Shown in pieces: positions 8,226 through 16,247 of a stretch of 64,000 nucleotides of DNA (positions are counted from its first letter, which is position 1; each line of letters starts with the position of its first letter). Origin of the DNA: Psychrobacillus psychrotolerans (GTDB lineage: Bacteria; Bacillota; Bacilli; Bacillales_A; Planococcaceae); contig NZ_FOXU01000005.1 of NCBI RefSeq assembly GCF_900115805.1, positions 124,001-188,000 on the forward strand, written 5' to 3'. The notes under the pieces were generated by a model. It was not told the origin of the DNA, made no database searches, and saw only the letters and a list, made by a program, of their open reading frames with translations. The position numbers and the translations under genes were made by a program.

Positions 8226-8600
8226 TTATTTAAAAAACGCTTTATCGATATTGTATTTCGCTTTTTGAGTATTGATTGCATATGTTTCGTAAATTTCGCG
8301 ATCCATTGCCTCTTCTACGATACAAACACTAATTTTGTACACTTCATCACGATGTTTAATCATTGGCGAGACATTATCTTCGAAATGTTTTTTAATACGC
8401 TGTCTAATTTTACGAGCCTTACCTACGAATAAAAGTTCATTATTCTTATTGTAGAAAAAGAAAATGCCACCTTTATCACGAGGGATTTGATGAAAGTCGA
8501 TAAATCCATGAATTGCTGGAATTTCTAGTTCTCCCTCTTTTAGTACTTGTTCACGTTGTGTGATTGTTACAGTTGGTTTTGGTAATTCAATTTTAATCAT
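8226..8600 (-). CDS. stand-alone GIY-YIG domain protein (UvrC N-domain-like)
   Basis: A 124-residue protein whose residues about 43-115 match the UvrC-type GIY-YIG nuclease fold: GGIFFFYN, LLFVGKARKIRQRIKKHF, then EIYETYAI and KAKYN. The conserved Arg, catalytic Glu and terminal Asn are kept, but both signature tyrosines (GIY and YIG) read Phe (GIF and FVG), so ordinary GIY-YIG catalysis is doubtful. No other UvrC domain is present. AGAGGACG lies upstream of ATG 8600. Often named nucleotide excision repair endonuclease in bacilli; function unproven. Confidence 0.8.
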   Translation of the reverse strand: MIKIELPKPTVTITQREQVLKEGELEIPAIHGFIDFHQIPRDKGGIFFFYNKNNELLFVGKARKIRQRIKKHFEDNVSPMIKHRDEVYKISVCIVEEAMDREIYETYAINTQKAKYNIDKAFFK

Positions 8601-8741
8601 TCGCTCACGTCCTCTTATTGTCTATCCTTAAGTATATCAGAACTGCACTGCAATATCTATTCGAAAGGTATTTTACCTACAGCAGGATAATTTTAAACTA
8701 ATGACGAAATAAATTACATCATATAATTTGGAGGAATGGTC

Positions 8742-9242
8742 ATGATTAGAAATCTAGAAGACTTTGTAATGGATTGGCAGCATGAAAGTGATTCTACCCT
8801 GAAAATTTTGGAAGCCATGACAGATGAGTCGTTACAACAAAGAGTAAATGAAGACGGTCGGACACTTGGGAAAATTGCATGGCATCTCGTTACAAGTATC
8901 GATGAAATGATCGGCAGAACAGGATTACAGTTTTCGGCAACTCCACATGAAACTCCTCAACCTTCCACGGTGAAGGAAATGTCGGATGCCTACAGAAAGT
9001 CTAGAGATTCTATCGTAATGCCGATGAAGGAACAATGGACGGATGAGAGCCTGTTAGTAGAAAAAGATATGTACGGGGAGCAATGGACCATTGCGACCGT
9101 ATTGCAAACTTTGATCCAACACCAAATTCATCACCGTGGGCAGATGACGATATTAATGCGACAAGCGGGATTAACGGTGCCGGGAATGTACGGACCATCG
9201 AAAGACGAATGGTTAGCATATGGTGAAGAAGCACCGGAATGA
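8742..9242 (+). CDS. DinB-superfamily protein (four-helix, metal-binding)
   Basis: A 166-residue DinB/YfiT-like four-helix bundle. The three-histidine metal site is visible as AWHLV near residue 47 and QHQIHHRGQ near residue 130. DinB relatives act as thiol-dependent transferases or hydrolases in bacilli, but the particular substrate here is unknown. ATG 8742 is preferred to ATG 8736, which sits directly on the GGAGGA ribosome site. It lies 27 bp before the dipeptidase gene, probably one transcript. Confidence 0.85.
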   Translation: MIRNLEDFVMDWQHESDSTLKILEAMTDESLQQRVNEDGRTLGKIAWHLVTSIDEMIGRTGLQFSATPHETPQPSTVKEMSDAYRKSRDSIVMPMKEQWTDESLLVEKDMYGEQWTIATVLQTLIQHQIHHRGQMTILMRQAGLTVPGMYGPSKDEWLAYGEEAPE

Positions 9243-9269
9243 TAGAAGTTCGAGATTTAGGAGGATGAA

Positions 9270-10208
9270 ATGAAAGTTTATGATTTACATTGTGATGTGC
9301 TGTATAAATTAGCGAAAGCAGAGGGTCCTATGTCATTTGTTGACTCCCCCAAACTACAAGCTAGTAAAAAAAATTTAGAAGCTGGGGAAATAGCTCTTCA
9401 AGTTTTTGCTGTATTTGTCTCTGAAGGCTTTCCTAAGGAACAACTATTCCTGGAGGCAATTCGTCAAATTGAATTTTTCCACACGGAAATTGTAGGAAAG
9501 CATGACAACATCATTCCAATATATGAGTGGGAACAGCTTAAAACATTAAAGGATGGACAGATTGGGGCCGTGTTATCTCTAGAAGGATTAGATATGATAG
9601 GTGGGGACCTCTATAAGCTAAAACTACTCTTGTCCCATGGAGTGAAGTTAGTAGGTCTTACTTGGAACGGAGCAAACAAAGTAGCAGATGGTTCTTTCGA
9701 AGAATCGGGTACAGGATTAACACCATTTGGAGAAGAGGTCCTCTCTTTGTTGAACGAGCAAAAAGTAATTGTGGATGTCTCCCATTTGAGCGAACAATCT
9801 TTTTGGGATGTTCTTCCTAAAGCAAAATGGTTGATGGCAAGTCATTCTAATAGCAGGACTCTATGTGATTCAGCCAGAAATTTAAACGACAAACAGATAA
9901 ATGCACTTATTGCCAGAAATAGTCCAATCCATGTGGTGTATTACCCACCTTTTATAAATGGTGCAGAAAAGTCAGTAGTAGGGTTAGAGGACTTAGTAAA
10001 ACATATTGAACATATTGTTTCACTAGGTGGTAAGCATTTGATAGGATTAGGTTCTGATTTTGACGGGATCAGTGAAGTTATTTTAGGATTAGAGGATGCA
10101 TCTAAAACACAAAATTTAGTTATGAAGTTATTAGAAACCTATACAACAGAGGAAGTCGTAGGAATCACATCACAGAATTTCGAACGATTTGTGATGGGCA
10201 TTAGTTAG
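9270..10208 (+). CDS. membrane dipeptidase-type metallopeptidase (M19, renal dipeptidase family)
   Basis: Zinc dipeptidase of the M19 amidohydrolase family, 312 residues and no signal peptide, so cytoplasmic. Binuclear-site ligands are visible in order: DLHCDV (H and D, residues 7-9), LSLEGLD (E about 105), VDVSHLSE (H), MASHSNSR (H), and GLGSDFDG (D about 268). It cleaves L- or D-containing dipeptides in characterised relatives. The ribosome site AGGAGG overlaps an ATG-rich stretch before 9270. A 30-codon membrane ORF follows 11 bp later. Confidence 0.9.
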   Translation: MKVYDLHCDVLYKLAKAEGPMSFVDSPKLQASKKNLEAGEIALQVFAVFVSEGFPKEQLFLEAIRQIEFFHTEIVGKHDNIIPIYEWEQLKTLKDGQIGAVLSLEGLDMIGGDLYKLKLLLSHGVKLVGLTWNGANKVADGSFEESGTGLTPFGEEVLSLLNEQKVIVDVSHLSEQSFWDVLPKAKWLMASHSNSRTLCDSARNLNDKQINALIARNSPIHVVYYPPFINGAEKSVVGLEDLVKHIEHIVSLGGKHLIGLGSDFDGISEVILGLEDASKTQNLVMKLLETYTTEEVVGITSQNFERFVMGIS

Positions 10209-10219
10209 GAGGTATAAAT

Positions 10220-10312
10220 TTGGGGAGTTTACCCGATTGGTTTTTTGCAGTAGTGATTGGAGTTGTTATTTGTTTCGTTATTTTAGCAGAATGGTGGACG
10301 CGAAGAGGGTAA
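10220..10312 (+). CDS. small single-pass membrane protein (30 aa), TTG start
   Basis: An ORF too short for ordinary gene calling. AGGAGG at 10208-10213 is followed 6 bases later by TTG, then an amphipathic start (MGSLPDW), about 17 hydrophobic residues (FFAVVIGVVICFVILA), and a basic end EWWTRRG. The shape is that of a small regulatory membrane peptide with the positive C terminus inside. It lies 11 bp after the dipeptidase gene and 50 bp before the next gene on the same strand. No family recognised. Real translation is likely from the ribosome site but unproven. Confidence 0.6.
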   Translation: MGSLPDWFFAVVIGVVICFVILAEWWTRRG

Positions 10313-10362
10313 AGAGTGTGCTATACTAGGTAAATGAAAAAACGTATAGAAAGAGGAATCGC

Positions 10363-10836
10363 ATGTTAACATTTGAAGAAAAAGAATTAATTATCCAAGA
10401 ATTTTCGGAGCTAGTTCGTAAAGAAGTATCGATGAAGCGAGTAAATTATCATTACGAAAAGAGCTTATATGAAAAAACAACAGTTGTTTATCATCTCCAT
10501 CCGAATGGAAATGGCTTTGTCTATGTAGGAGATCTTCCTCAATATGAAGAAGCTGATGACAAAGGATTGTTGAATATTCGTGAAGCTTCTGCTGATGAAC
10601 TTAGAGCAATTATTAAAGATTCGATTGCTTATCTTTCAACAGAGGAAGAAGAGCTGCAAGATGAAGAAATAGAAGAAGTGTGGAAAAACAAAGAAGATTC
10701 TACACTAACATTATTACAAGAAGATACACTATGGAATATCTATCATGGATATAACTTAGAAGAAAGCTTTGGTTCTTACAGCGAAGCAAAAACTTATCTA
10801 TTAGCAGAAGGCTTCCGCCTAGACAGCAAAAGATAA
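10363..10836 (+). CDS. hypothetical acidic protein (157 aa)
   Basis: I do not recognise this protein. It is soluble and rich in Glu/Asp, predicted mainly helical, with a middle block LHPNGNGFVYVGDLPQY and an acidic linker TEEEELQDEEIEEVW. No signal peptide, membrane segment or nucleotide-binding motif is visible. AGAGGAA precedes ATG 10363. It is 13 bp from the DUF3221 gene and both end at one terminator, so they form a transcription unit together with possibly the upstream small ORF. Confidence 0.75.
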   Translation: MLTFEEKELIIQEFSELVRKEVSMKRVNYHYEKSLYEKTTVVYHLHPNGNGFVYVGDLPQYEEADDKGLLNIREASADELRAIIKDSIAYLSTEEEELQDEEIEEVWKNKEDSTLTLLQEDTLWNIYHGYNLEESFGSYSEAKTYLLAEGFRLDSKR

Positions 10837-10849
10837 GGAGGTTCCTACT

Positions 10850-11227
10850 ATGAGAGGGAAATATACGGTAGGAATATTAATAGCCATTCTATTAACAGCG
10901 ATTGGTGCTAGCTTTTATTTTATCATGCAATTTTTTGAAGATAATCCAAATCAACCTCAACAACCGACAAGTTTTACAGAGGGAATTATTATCGATATGC
11001 AAGATACTTCTGTTTTAGTAATTAGTGGTTTATCAGTTGACGATGCAAAAATTATGTCGGTAGAAGAGGCATTAGAAGCTGGTAAAGATGCTATATGGTT
11101 TTCTTTGGCGATGGATCAGCGTAGTAGACTAAAGTTACATGATGAAGTGAGGGTTGGATATACTACTCTCAACGAATCATATCCTGCTAAAGGGACTGCA
11201 AGAACGATTGAAAAGTTAAATGAGTAA
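10850..11227 (+). CDS. DUF3221 (YobA-like) membrane-anchored protein
   Basis: A 125-residue protein with an N-terminal membrane anchor (residues 6-28) and an extracytoplasmic beta-rich domain. The stretch from GIIIDMQDTSVLVISG to DEVRVGYT and ESYPAKGTART fits the DUF3221/YobA family found in secreted Bacillus lipoproteins. There is no lipobox cysteine, so it is anchored by the uncleaved helix. AAGGAGG precedes ATG 10850 by a good distance. Function unknown. Confidence 0.75.
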   Translation: MRGKYTVGILIAILLTAIGASFYFIMQFFEDNPNQPQQPTSFTEGIIIDMQDTSVLVISGLSVDDAKIMSVEEALEAGKDAIWFSLAMDQRSRLKLHDEVRVGYTTLNESYPAKGTARTIEKLNE

Positions 11228-11231
11228 ATAA

Positions 11232-11283
11232 AACAAGGCTATCTTCCACCAGTTTTTCTTGGTGTAAGGTAGCTTTGTTGTTT
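11232..11283 (+). terminator. Rho-independent terminator after DUF3221 gene
   Basis: Stem AACAAGGCTATCTTccACCA / TGGTgtAAGGTAGCTTTGTT, T-rich tail. Confidence 0.75.
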
Positions 11284-11346
11284 ATGAGAATAAATCATGT
11301 TAATCTATTCCTTATGTATTAGTGTGATGGAAGAAAGAGGGATAGG

Positions 11347-12519
11347 ATGACGAAAGAACAACGAAAGAAATTATTTATATTAATGATTAATATGTTTATA
11401 GCTATTGCAAGTTTTGGAATTGTTATTCCTATTTTGCCAGCCTATTTAAAATCTATCGATCAAGGTGGGATAGCAGCTGGTCTAATGATTTCTATATTTG
11501 CTGGAGCGCAACTTATTATGTCTCCGATTGCAGGTAAATGGGCTGATAAGTACGGAAGAAGAATTATGATTATAGCAGGTTTAAGCGGACTTGCATTGTC
11601 GATGTTTGTGTTTTATTTCTCGGATTCTATCGGAGTTTTATATGTTTCGCGTGCAATTGGTGGAGTTGGAGCTGCGTTATTGGTGCCTGCTATTTTTGCA
11701 TATGTAGCGGATATCACTACTATGGAACAACGTGCTAAAGGAAATAGTTTAATATCTGCGGCCATGTCCTTAGGTATAGTAGTGGGACCTGGGATTGGTG
11801 GGTTTTTAGCGGAATTCGGCTTAAAAATGCCGCTTCTAATTTCTGCGCTAGTTGGAGTTGTTGCGGTAATCTTTTCTACCTTAGTACTGAAAGAAAGTAA
11901 ACCAGCGGATGTAGTAACACCAGATGGTAAATCTGAAACTATGGTAAAAGAGATTGCTCAATCATTTAAAAAGCCATACTTCATCCCACTTGTTATTACA
12001 TTAGTGATGAGCTTTGGACTACTTGCTTATGAATCGGTGCTAGGACTGTTTGTTGATGATCAGTTTGCTGCCTCACCACAGGATATTGCGTGGATGATCA
12101 CAGCCACTGGAATAGTAAGTGTAATAATTCAAGTATTCGTAGTGGATAAAGTTGTTAGACGTTTTGGTGAAGCAAATGTGTTAAGAATTTTTCTAGGCGT
12201 AGCAGCATTTGGCTTCCTTCTGTCTATTCTAATTTCTAGCTATGCATTTTTCTTTGTCATTACGATGATTATTTTCTTGTCCACTTCGATTCTGCGTCCT
12301 GTGCTGACAACCTTAATCTCTAAATTAGCTGGAAATGAGCAAGGATTTGCGATGGGTATGAACAATGCGTATATGAGTATAGGGAATGTTCTGGGACCAT
12401 TGCTTGCTGGGGCATTATATGATGTGAATATTATTTATCCATTCGTGTTAGGACTTATTGTACTAGTAATTACAACGATTGGTTCTATTATTTGGAAGGG
12501 TCCAAAGAAAATAGCTTAA
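11347..12519 (+). CDS. MFS drug:proton antiporter (DHA1 family, Bmr/NorA-like)
   Basis: Twelve-helix efflux pump of 390 residues in the cytoplasmic membrane. Motif A GKWADKYGRRIMI lies between TM2 and TM3, motif B-type RAIGGVGAALLVP in TM4, and antiporter motif C GIVVGPGIGGFLAE in TM5; motif C is specific to drug exporters. A soluble loop near residues 190-205 divides the halves. AGAGGGATAGG precedes ATG 11347 and a terminator follows. Substrates cannot be predicted. No regulator gene is adjacent. Confidence 0.9.
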   Translation: MTKEQRKKLFILMINMFIAIASFGIVIPILPAYLKSIDQGGIAAGLMISIFAGAQLIMSPIAGKWADKYGRRIMIIAGLSGLALSMFVFYFSDSIGVLYVSRAIGGVGAALLVPAIFAYVADITTMEQRAKGNSLISAAMSLGIVVGPGIGGFLAEFGLKMPLLISALVGVVAVIFSTLVLKESKPADVVTPDGKSETMVKEIAQSFKKPYFIPLVITLVMSFGLLAYESVLGLFVDDQFAASPQDIAWMITATGIVSVIIQVFVVDKVVRRFGEANVLRIFLGVAAFGFLLSILISSYAFFFVITMIIFLSTSILRPVLTTLISKLAGNEQGFAMGMNNAYMSIGNVLGPLLAGALYDVNIIYPFVLGLIVLVITTIGSIIWKGPKKIA

Positions 12520-12522
12520 GAG

Positions 12523-12557
12523 AAGCTGCTCCTAAAATGAGGGAGCAGCTTTTTTGT
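12523..12557 (+). terminator. Rho-independent terminator after MFS gene
   Basis: Perfect 10-bp stem AAGCTGCTCC / GGAGCAGCTT followed by six T. Confidence 0.9.
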
Positions 12558-12651
12558 CATTAAAATGTGCCATTATTTAGAATATTACTATAGATTTCCA
12601 GGTGAAAAGAAATATATAATTTAAGAAAGGATATATAAGGGAGGGGATTTT

Positions 12652-13692
12652 ATGGTTTATCGTAAAAACAAATACGCAAACATGGCCGTTGCTTTACTTT
12701 TCCTAGTTCTTTCCAGCAATTTTCTTATTTATCAGTCCACAGTTCTAGACTTTTTCTCTATACAACTAAATACTGGAGCTGTAGTAGGATCACTAATTGA
12801 TTTAGCCATTATCGTGCCACTTTTAATGTTTGTAGCTTTTAAATTATCTATCAAGCAAACAATTGGAATAATGGTAGCAGGATTAGTTATAGCAAGATTA
12901 CTCATACCCAACGAATTGTTCACTCCGTTTACTGGAATACTATATGCTGGTATCACAATTGAGATACTCTTAATAGTCGCAGAAATAGCCTTAATCTTTT
13001 TAGTCATTTGGAAAATACCCAAGATTCGATTGCAGATGAAACAAATGAATGAGAAAGCATTGTACAGTTTACTTCCTGCAGTTGAAAAAGTAGTGACTAA
13101 AAATATATTAATTCGGGTTCTCATGTCGGAGCTTTTAATGCTATATTATGCGTTTTTTACGTGGAAGAAGAAAGCCCCTCAACACGAAGGTGTTGTAACA
13201 ATGCATAAAAAAAACAGTGCAGTAGCCTTCCACTTGATGTTGATCCATGGAATTATAATCGAGACAATAGGGTTCCATTGGTGGTTACATGATAAATCTA
13301 TCATTCTTTCAATAATATTATTAACCTTAAATATATACTCAGTACTTTTTTTTATGGCAGAAATTCAAATTATGAAATTACACCCGTTGGAAGTGAAAAA
13401 TGGGAATCTATATATCTCTAAAGGGCTTAGCACTAGAATTGTTGTCCCGCTTAATCTGATACATGAAGTTGAGTGGGGAGCAAAAGTTCCAAATAAGCAT
13501 ACAGTACAGTTTGTTTATAAAGATTTTGAGACTGTTGAGCCAGATGCCATTATTCACCTGAGCAATCCTATTGAGACAACTATGTTCATGGGTATAAAAA
13601 AAAGCATTTCGGAATTTGCTATTAGGATTGATGAACCAGAGCAACTAAAATTAATCCTCTCGAATCGAGACGATCCTAATAGTTTGACCTAG
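12652..13692 (+). CDS. multi-pass membrane protein of unknown function (346 aa)
   Basis: Two blocks of membrane helices: four in residues 10-125 and three in about 160-240, with a soluble C-terminal domain (245-346) of beta character. The middle carries FHLMLIHGIIIETIGFHWW-type residues (HGIIIETIGFHWWLHD), a histidine-rich helix. From memory, relatives in bacilli are sometimes labelled beta-carotene 15,15'-monooxygenase, but nothing visible supports that reaction. GGGAGGGG precedes ATG 12652. It is separated from neighbours and followed by the esterase gene 57 bp downstream. Confidence 0.75.
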   Translation: MVYRKNKYANMAVALLFLVLSSNFLIYQSTVLDFFSIQLNTGAVVGSLIDLAIIVPLLMFVAFKLSIKQTIGIMVAGLVIARLLIPNELFTPFTGILYAGITIEILLIVAEIALIFLVIWKIPKIRLQMKQMNEKALYSLLPAVEKVVTKNILIRVLMSELLMLYYAFFTWKKKAPQHEGVVTMHKKNSAVAFHLMLIHGIIIETIGFHWWLHDKSIILSIILLTLNIYSVLFFMAEIQIMKLHPLEVKNGNLYISKGLSTRIVVPLNLIHEVEWGAKVPNKHTVQFVYKDFETVEPDAIIHLSNPIETTMFMGIKKSISEFAIRIDEPEQLKLILSNRDDPNSLT

Positions 13693-13749
13693 AAATAAGC
13701 ATCCGTTATAATTATCTCAAATTCAAGATAATTGAGAGGGAGTTATAAT

Positions 13750-14355
13750 ATGAACCATATATTTTATAAAGGGGAAGATTCCTCTAGACCGACACTTTTA
13801 CTTTTACACGGGACAGGTGGAAATGAGCATGATTTAGTAGGTTTAGGTAAAGAAATAGATGCAGCTGCGAGTATTTTAAGTGTCCGTGGAAATGTATTGG
13901 AGAATGGCATGCCCCGATTTTTTAAACGCTTAGCAGAGGGGGTCTTTGATCTAGAGGATCTTCAGCTTAGAACGGAAGAGTTAAAACGTTTCATCGATGA
14001 TGCAGCTGTAAAATATGAAATAGATCGAGATAATATAGTAGCGATTGGTTATTCGAATGGCGCTAATATTGCAGCAAATCTTTTATTTGAATTTGAAAAT
14101 GTATTAAAAGGTGCTATTCTTCATCATCCAATGGTTCCTAGACGTGGTGTAGAAATCCTAGAAATGCAAGAAACACCAGTATTCATCGGTGCTGGTAAGA
14201 ATGATCATATGTGTCCAGCCACAGAGTCAGAGGATCTACGGGAATTATTGCAAGGAGTAGGAGCAGAGGTAGAATTATACTGGCATGCCTATGGTCATCA
14301 ATTAACACAAGATGAAGTGCAAGCGGCGAAACGCTGGTACCAGTCGAAATTCTAA
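13750..14355 (+). CDS. alpha/beta-hydrolase, carboxylesterase/phospholipase family (MhqD-like)
   Basis: A 201-residue cytoplasmic serine hydrolase. The oxyanion segment LLHGTGGNEHD, nucleophile elbow GYSNGAN, acid GKNDHMCP and base GHQLT form a complete Ser-Asp-His triad in the normal order. MhqD-type esterases of bacilli are linked to quinone and catechol stress. ATG 13750 with GAGAGGGAG upstream is preferred over a TTG at 13732 that precedes the ribosome site. A terminator follows; the gene may be read alone or with the upstream membrane protein. Confidence 0.88.
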   Translation: MNHIFYKGEDSSRPTLLLLHGTGGNEHDLVGLGKEIDAAASILSVRGNVLENGMPRFFKRLAEGVFDLEDLQLRTEELKRFIDDAAVKYEIDRDNIVAIGYSNGANIAANLLFEFENVLKGAILHHPMVPRRGVEILEMQETPVFIGAGKNDHMCPATESEDLRELLQGVGAEVELYWHAYGHQLTQDEVQAAKRWYQSKF

Positions 14356-14362
14356 TAAATAA

Positions 14363-14400
14363 AGCCATGCAGAAAGTATTGTTCTGTTTGGCCTTTTTTT
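14363..14400 (+). terminator. Rho-independent terminator after esterase gene
   Basis: Stem GCCATGCAGA / TCTGTTTGGC with one mismatch, followed by seven T. Confidence 0.7.
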
Positions 14401-14528
14401 ATGGTTAAAAGAGAAGATATATTGATAATAAAAGAGGACTGTTACCCGTAATCATCTCTAGTCAGGTGTTTATAATTTATATATAATAAATGTTATTAAA
14501 TGAATAAAATGGAAACGGAGAAATATTC

Positions 14529-16082
14529 TTGTCACACATTCTGATCGTCATATTGGCGGGTACAATAAGTTTGTTTCTAAGCTTTTTTCTACGAGTAAAA
14601 GCTAAGGATGCTCCAGGTGTACAATCTTATATTAAAGTTACACTCTTATCATCGATTTTCACATTTGCTTATGCTTTTGAATTGGCAAGTACCTCCTTAA
14701 CGGAGATGAAATTTTGGCTTGGGATCGAGTACCTTGCAATGCCTTTTATACCAGTATTTGTCCTGTTCATGTGTTTGGAGTATGTTGGATACAAAATTAA
14801 AACCTGGATATATACACTTTTCGTTATTCCTATCACTACGGTATTTATGATGCAAACAAATGACCTACATCATCTTTATTATAAATCGATGAGGATTAAT
14901 AATAATGGCCCATTCCCTTTATTAGAGTTAGAATGGGGGCCCTGGTTTTATGTTCATGCTATTTCCCTGTTATTATGCTTAACAATATCCATCCTGGTAT
15001 TGCTAAAGGAATACCGTAAGTCTTTGTTTTTGTTTCGTATGCAAACTGCATTGATGGTGGCGGGGTTACTTACTCCGATAATAGCGAATTACTTTTATCT
15101 AAATGGTTCAAGTAATGGAATTGATGTTGGACCAATATCTTTGAGTATTACTTTTCTGTTTCACGGTGTGGCTCTTTTATCATTGAAAATGTTCAATGTG
15201 GCACCTATTGCTAGAGAAAGTGTATTTGAGAGTTTAACAGAGGGCATAATAGTATTAAATCAAAACAGGGTGGTCGTCGATTTTAATAAAGCTATACTCA
15301 ATGTCATCCCGAATATAATGCCACATCATATTGGTAAACCAATTGCAGAAGTTCTTAGTAAAAATCCTATACTTTGGTCAAATTTAGATGAAGAAGTGGA
15401 GTGTGGCTATACTAGCATCTTAGAAGGAAGAGCTACACACTTCCGTGTAAATTTCTCAGAGGTGCTAAACAAAAGTGGATTACTGGTCGGTAAAATTATT
15501 ACGTTTGTAAATGTTACGGAAAAGGTGCAGATGGAAGAAAAACTAAAACAATTAGCAAGTATGGATGGATTAACACAGATATTTAATCGCACATTTTTTA
15601 TGAGAAAATCAGAAATGATTTTTGATGAATTAATGAGAAGTGGCGGAAGTATTTCCGTTATCATGTTTGACATCGACTATTTTAAGAGGATAAATGACAC
15701 GTTTGGTCACGAGGCAGGGGATAGGGTGTTGACTCGTGTTACAAGCGTAGTAAAGGAATACTTGTTAGTGAAAGACTGTATAGGACGATATGGTGGAGAA
15801 GAGTTCGTTATTTGTATGCCGGAAACCTCTTTAATCGAAGCGACGAATAGAGCGAATATTATTAGACAAGCAATTGCAGAGAGTTCCACCATTGTGAATG
15901 GGGAGGAAATTGTCGTGACTTCAAGTTTTGGTATATCTAATGTAATGCTAGAAGTATGGAATGATAGCTACTCCATCCCACAACTAATAAGAGAAGCTGA
16001 CCAAGCATTATATGCTGCCAAACATAAAGGTAGAAACCGAGTGGAGATTTATGAGGTAAACGAACATTTGGTAGAGTTATAG
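14529..16082 (+). CDS. membrane diguanylate cyclase (7TM sensor - PAS - GGDEF)
   Basis: Signalling enzyme that makes c-di-GMP from two GTP. N-terminal residues 1-220 hold seven membrane helices of the type found before sensor kinases, including LEYLAMPF-like and TNDLHHLYY motifs; 225-335 is a PAS domain; 345-517 is GGDEF. The active site reads RYGGEEF, so catalysis is expected. The inhibitory I-site Arg is missing: the R-x-x-D position reads LVKD. Translation starts at TTG 14529 after ACGGAG. Monocistronic. The signal sensed by the 7TM domain is unknown. Confidence 0.9.
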   Translation: MSHILIVILAGTISLFLSFFLRVKAKDAPGVQSYIKVTLLSSIFTFAYAFELASTSLTEMKFWLGIEYLAMPFIPVFVLFMCLEYVGYKIKTWIYTLFVIPITTVFMMQTNDLHHLYYKSMRINNNGPFPLLELEWGPWFYVHAISLLLCLTISILVLLKEYRKSLFLFRMQTALMVAGLLTPIIANYFYLNGSSNGIDVGPISLSITFLFHGVALLSLKMFNVAPIARESVFESLTEGIIVLNQNRVVVDFNKAILNVIPNIMPHHIGKPIAEVLSKNPILWSNLDEEVECGYTSILEGRATHFRVNFSEVLNKSGLLVGKIITFVNVTEKVQMEEKLKQLASMDGLTQIFNRTFFMRKSEMIFDELMRSGGSISVIMFDIDYFKRINDTFGHEAGDRVLTRVTSVVKEYLLVKDCIGRYGGEEFVICMPETSLIEATNRANIIRQAIAESSTIVNGEEIVVTSSFGISNVMLEVWNDSYSIPQLIREADQALYAAKHKGRNRVEIYEVNEHLVEL

Positions 16083-16119
16083 TATACTTAACTCTTCAAA
16101 AGGACAAGTGCACATCAGC

Positions 16120-16153
16120 AAAAGCCTAGTTCATAATGAACTAGGCTTTTATT
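16120..16153 (+). terminator. Rho-independent terminator after diguanylate cyclase gene
   Basis: Perfect 14-bp stem AAAAGCCTAGTTCA / TGAACTAGGCTTTT with a 3-base loop. Confidence 0.85.
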
Positions 16154-16189
16154 AGATGGGTATAACCTTTTTTCTTTAACAGAGCCTTT

Positions 16190-16226
16190 TTTAAAAAAAC
16201 AAGCACCGTATTTTTACGGTGCTTGT
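16190..16226 (-). terminator. Rho-independent terminator of the MMPL gene
   Basis: Perfect 12-bp stem ACAAGCACCGTA / TACGGTGCTTGT, 3-base loop, A run on the left giving a U run in the minus-strand transcript. Confidence 0.88.
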
Positions 16227-16247
16227 GACATAAGTGAACTGCAACTA

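Noticed and set aside
10850-11227. DUF3221 gene as a lipoprotein
   Set aside because: The N-terminal helix has no lipobox cysteine.
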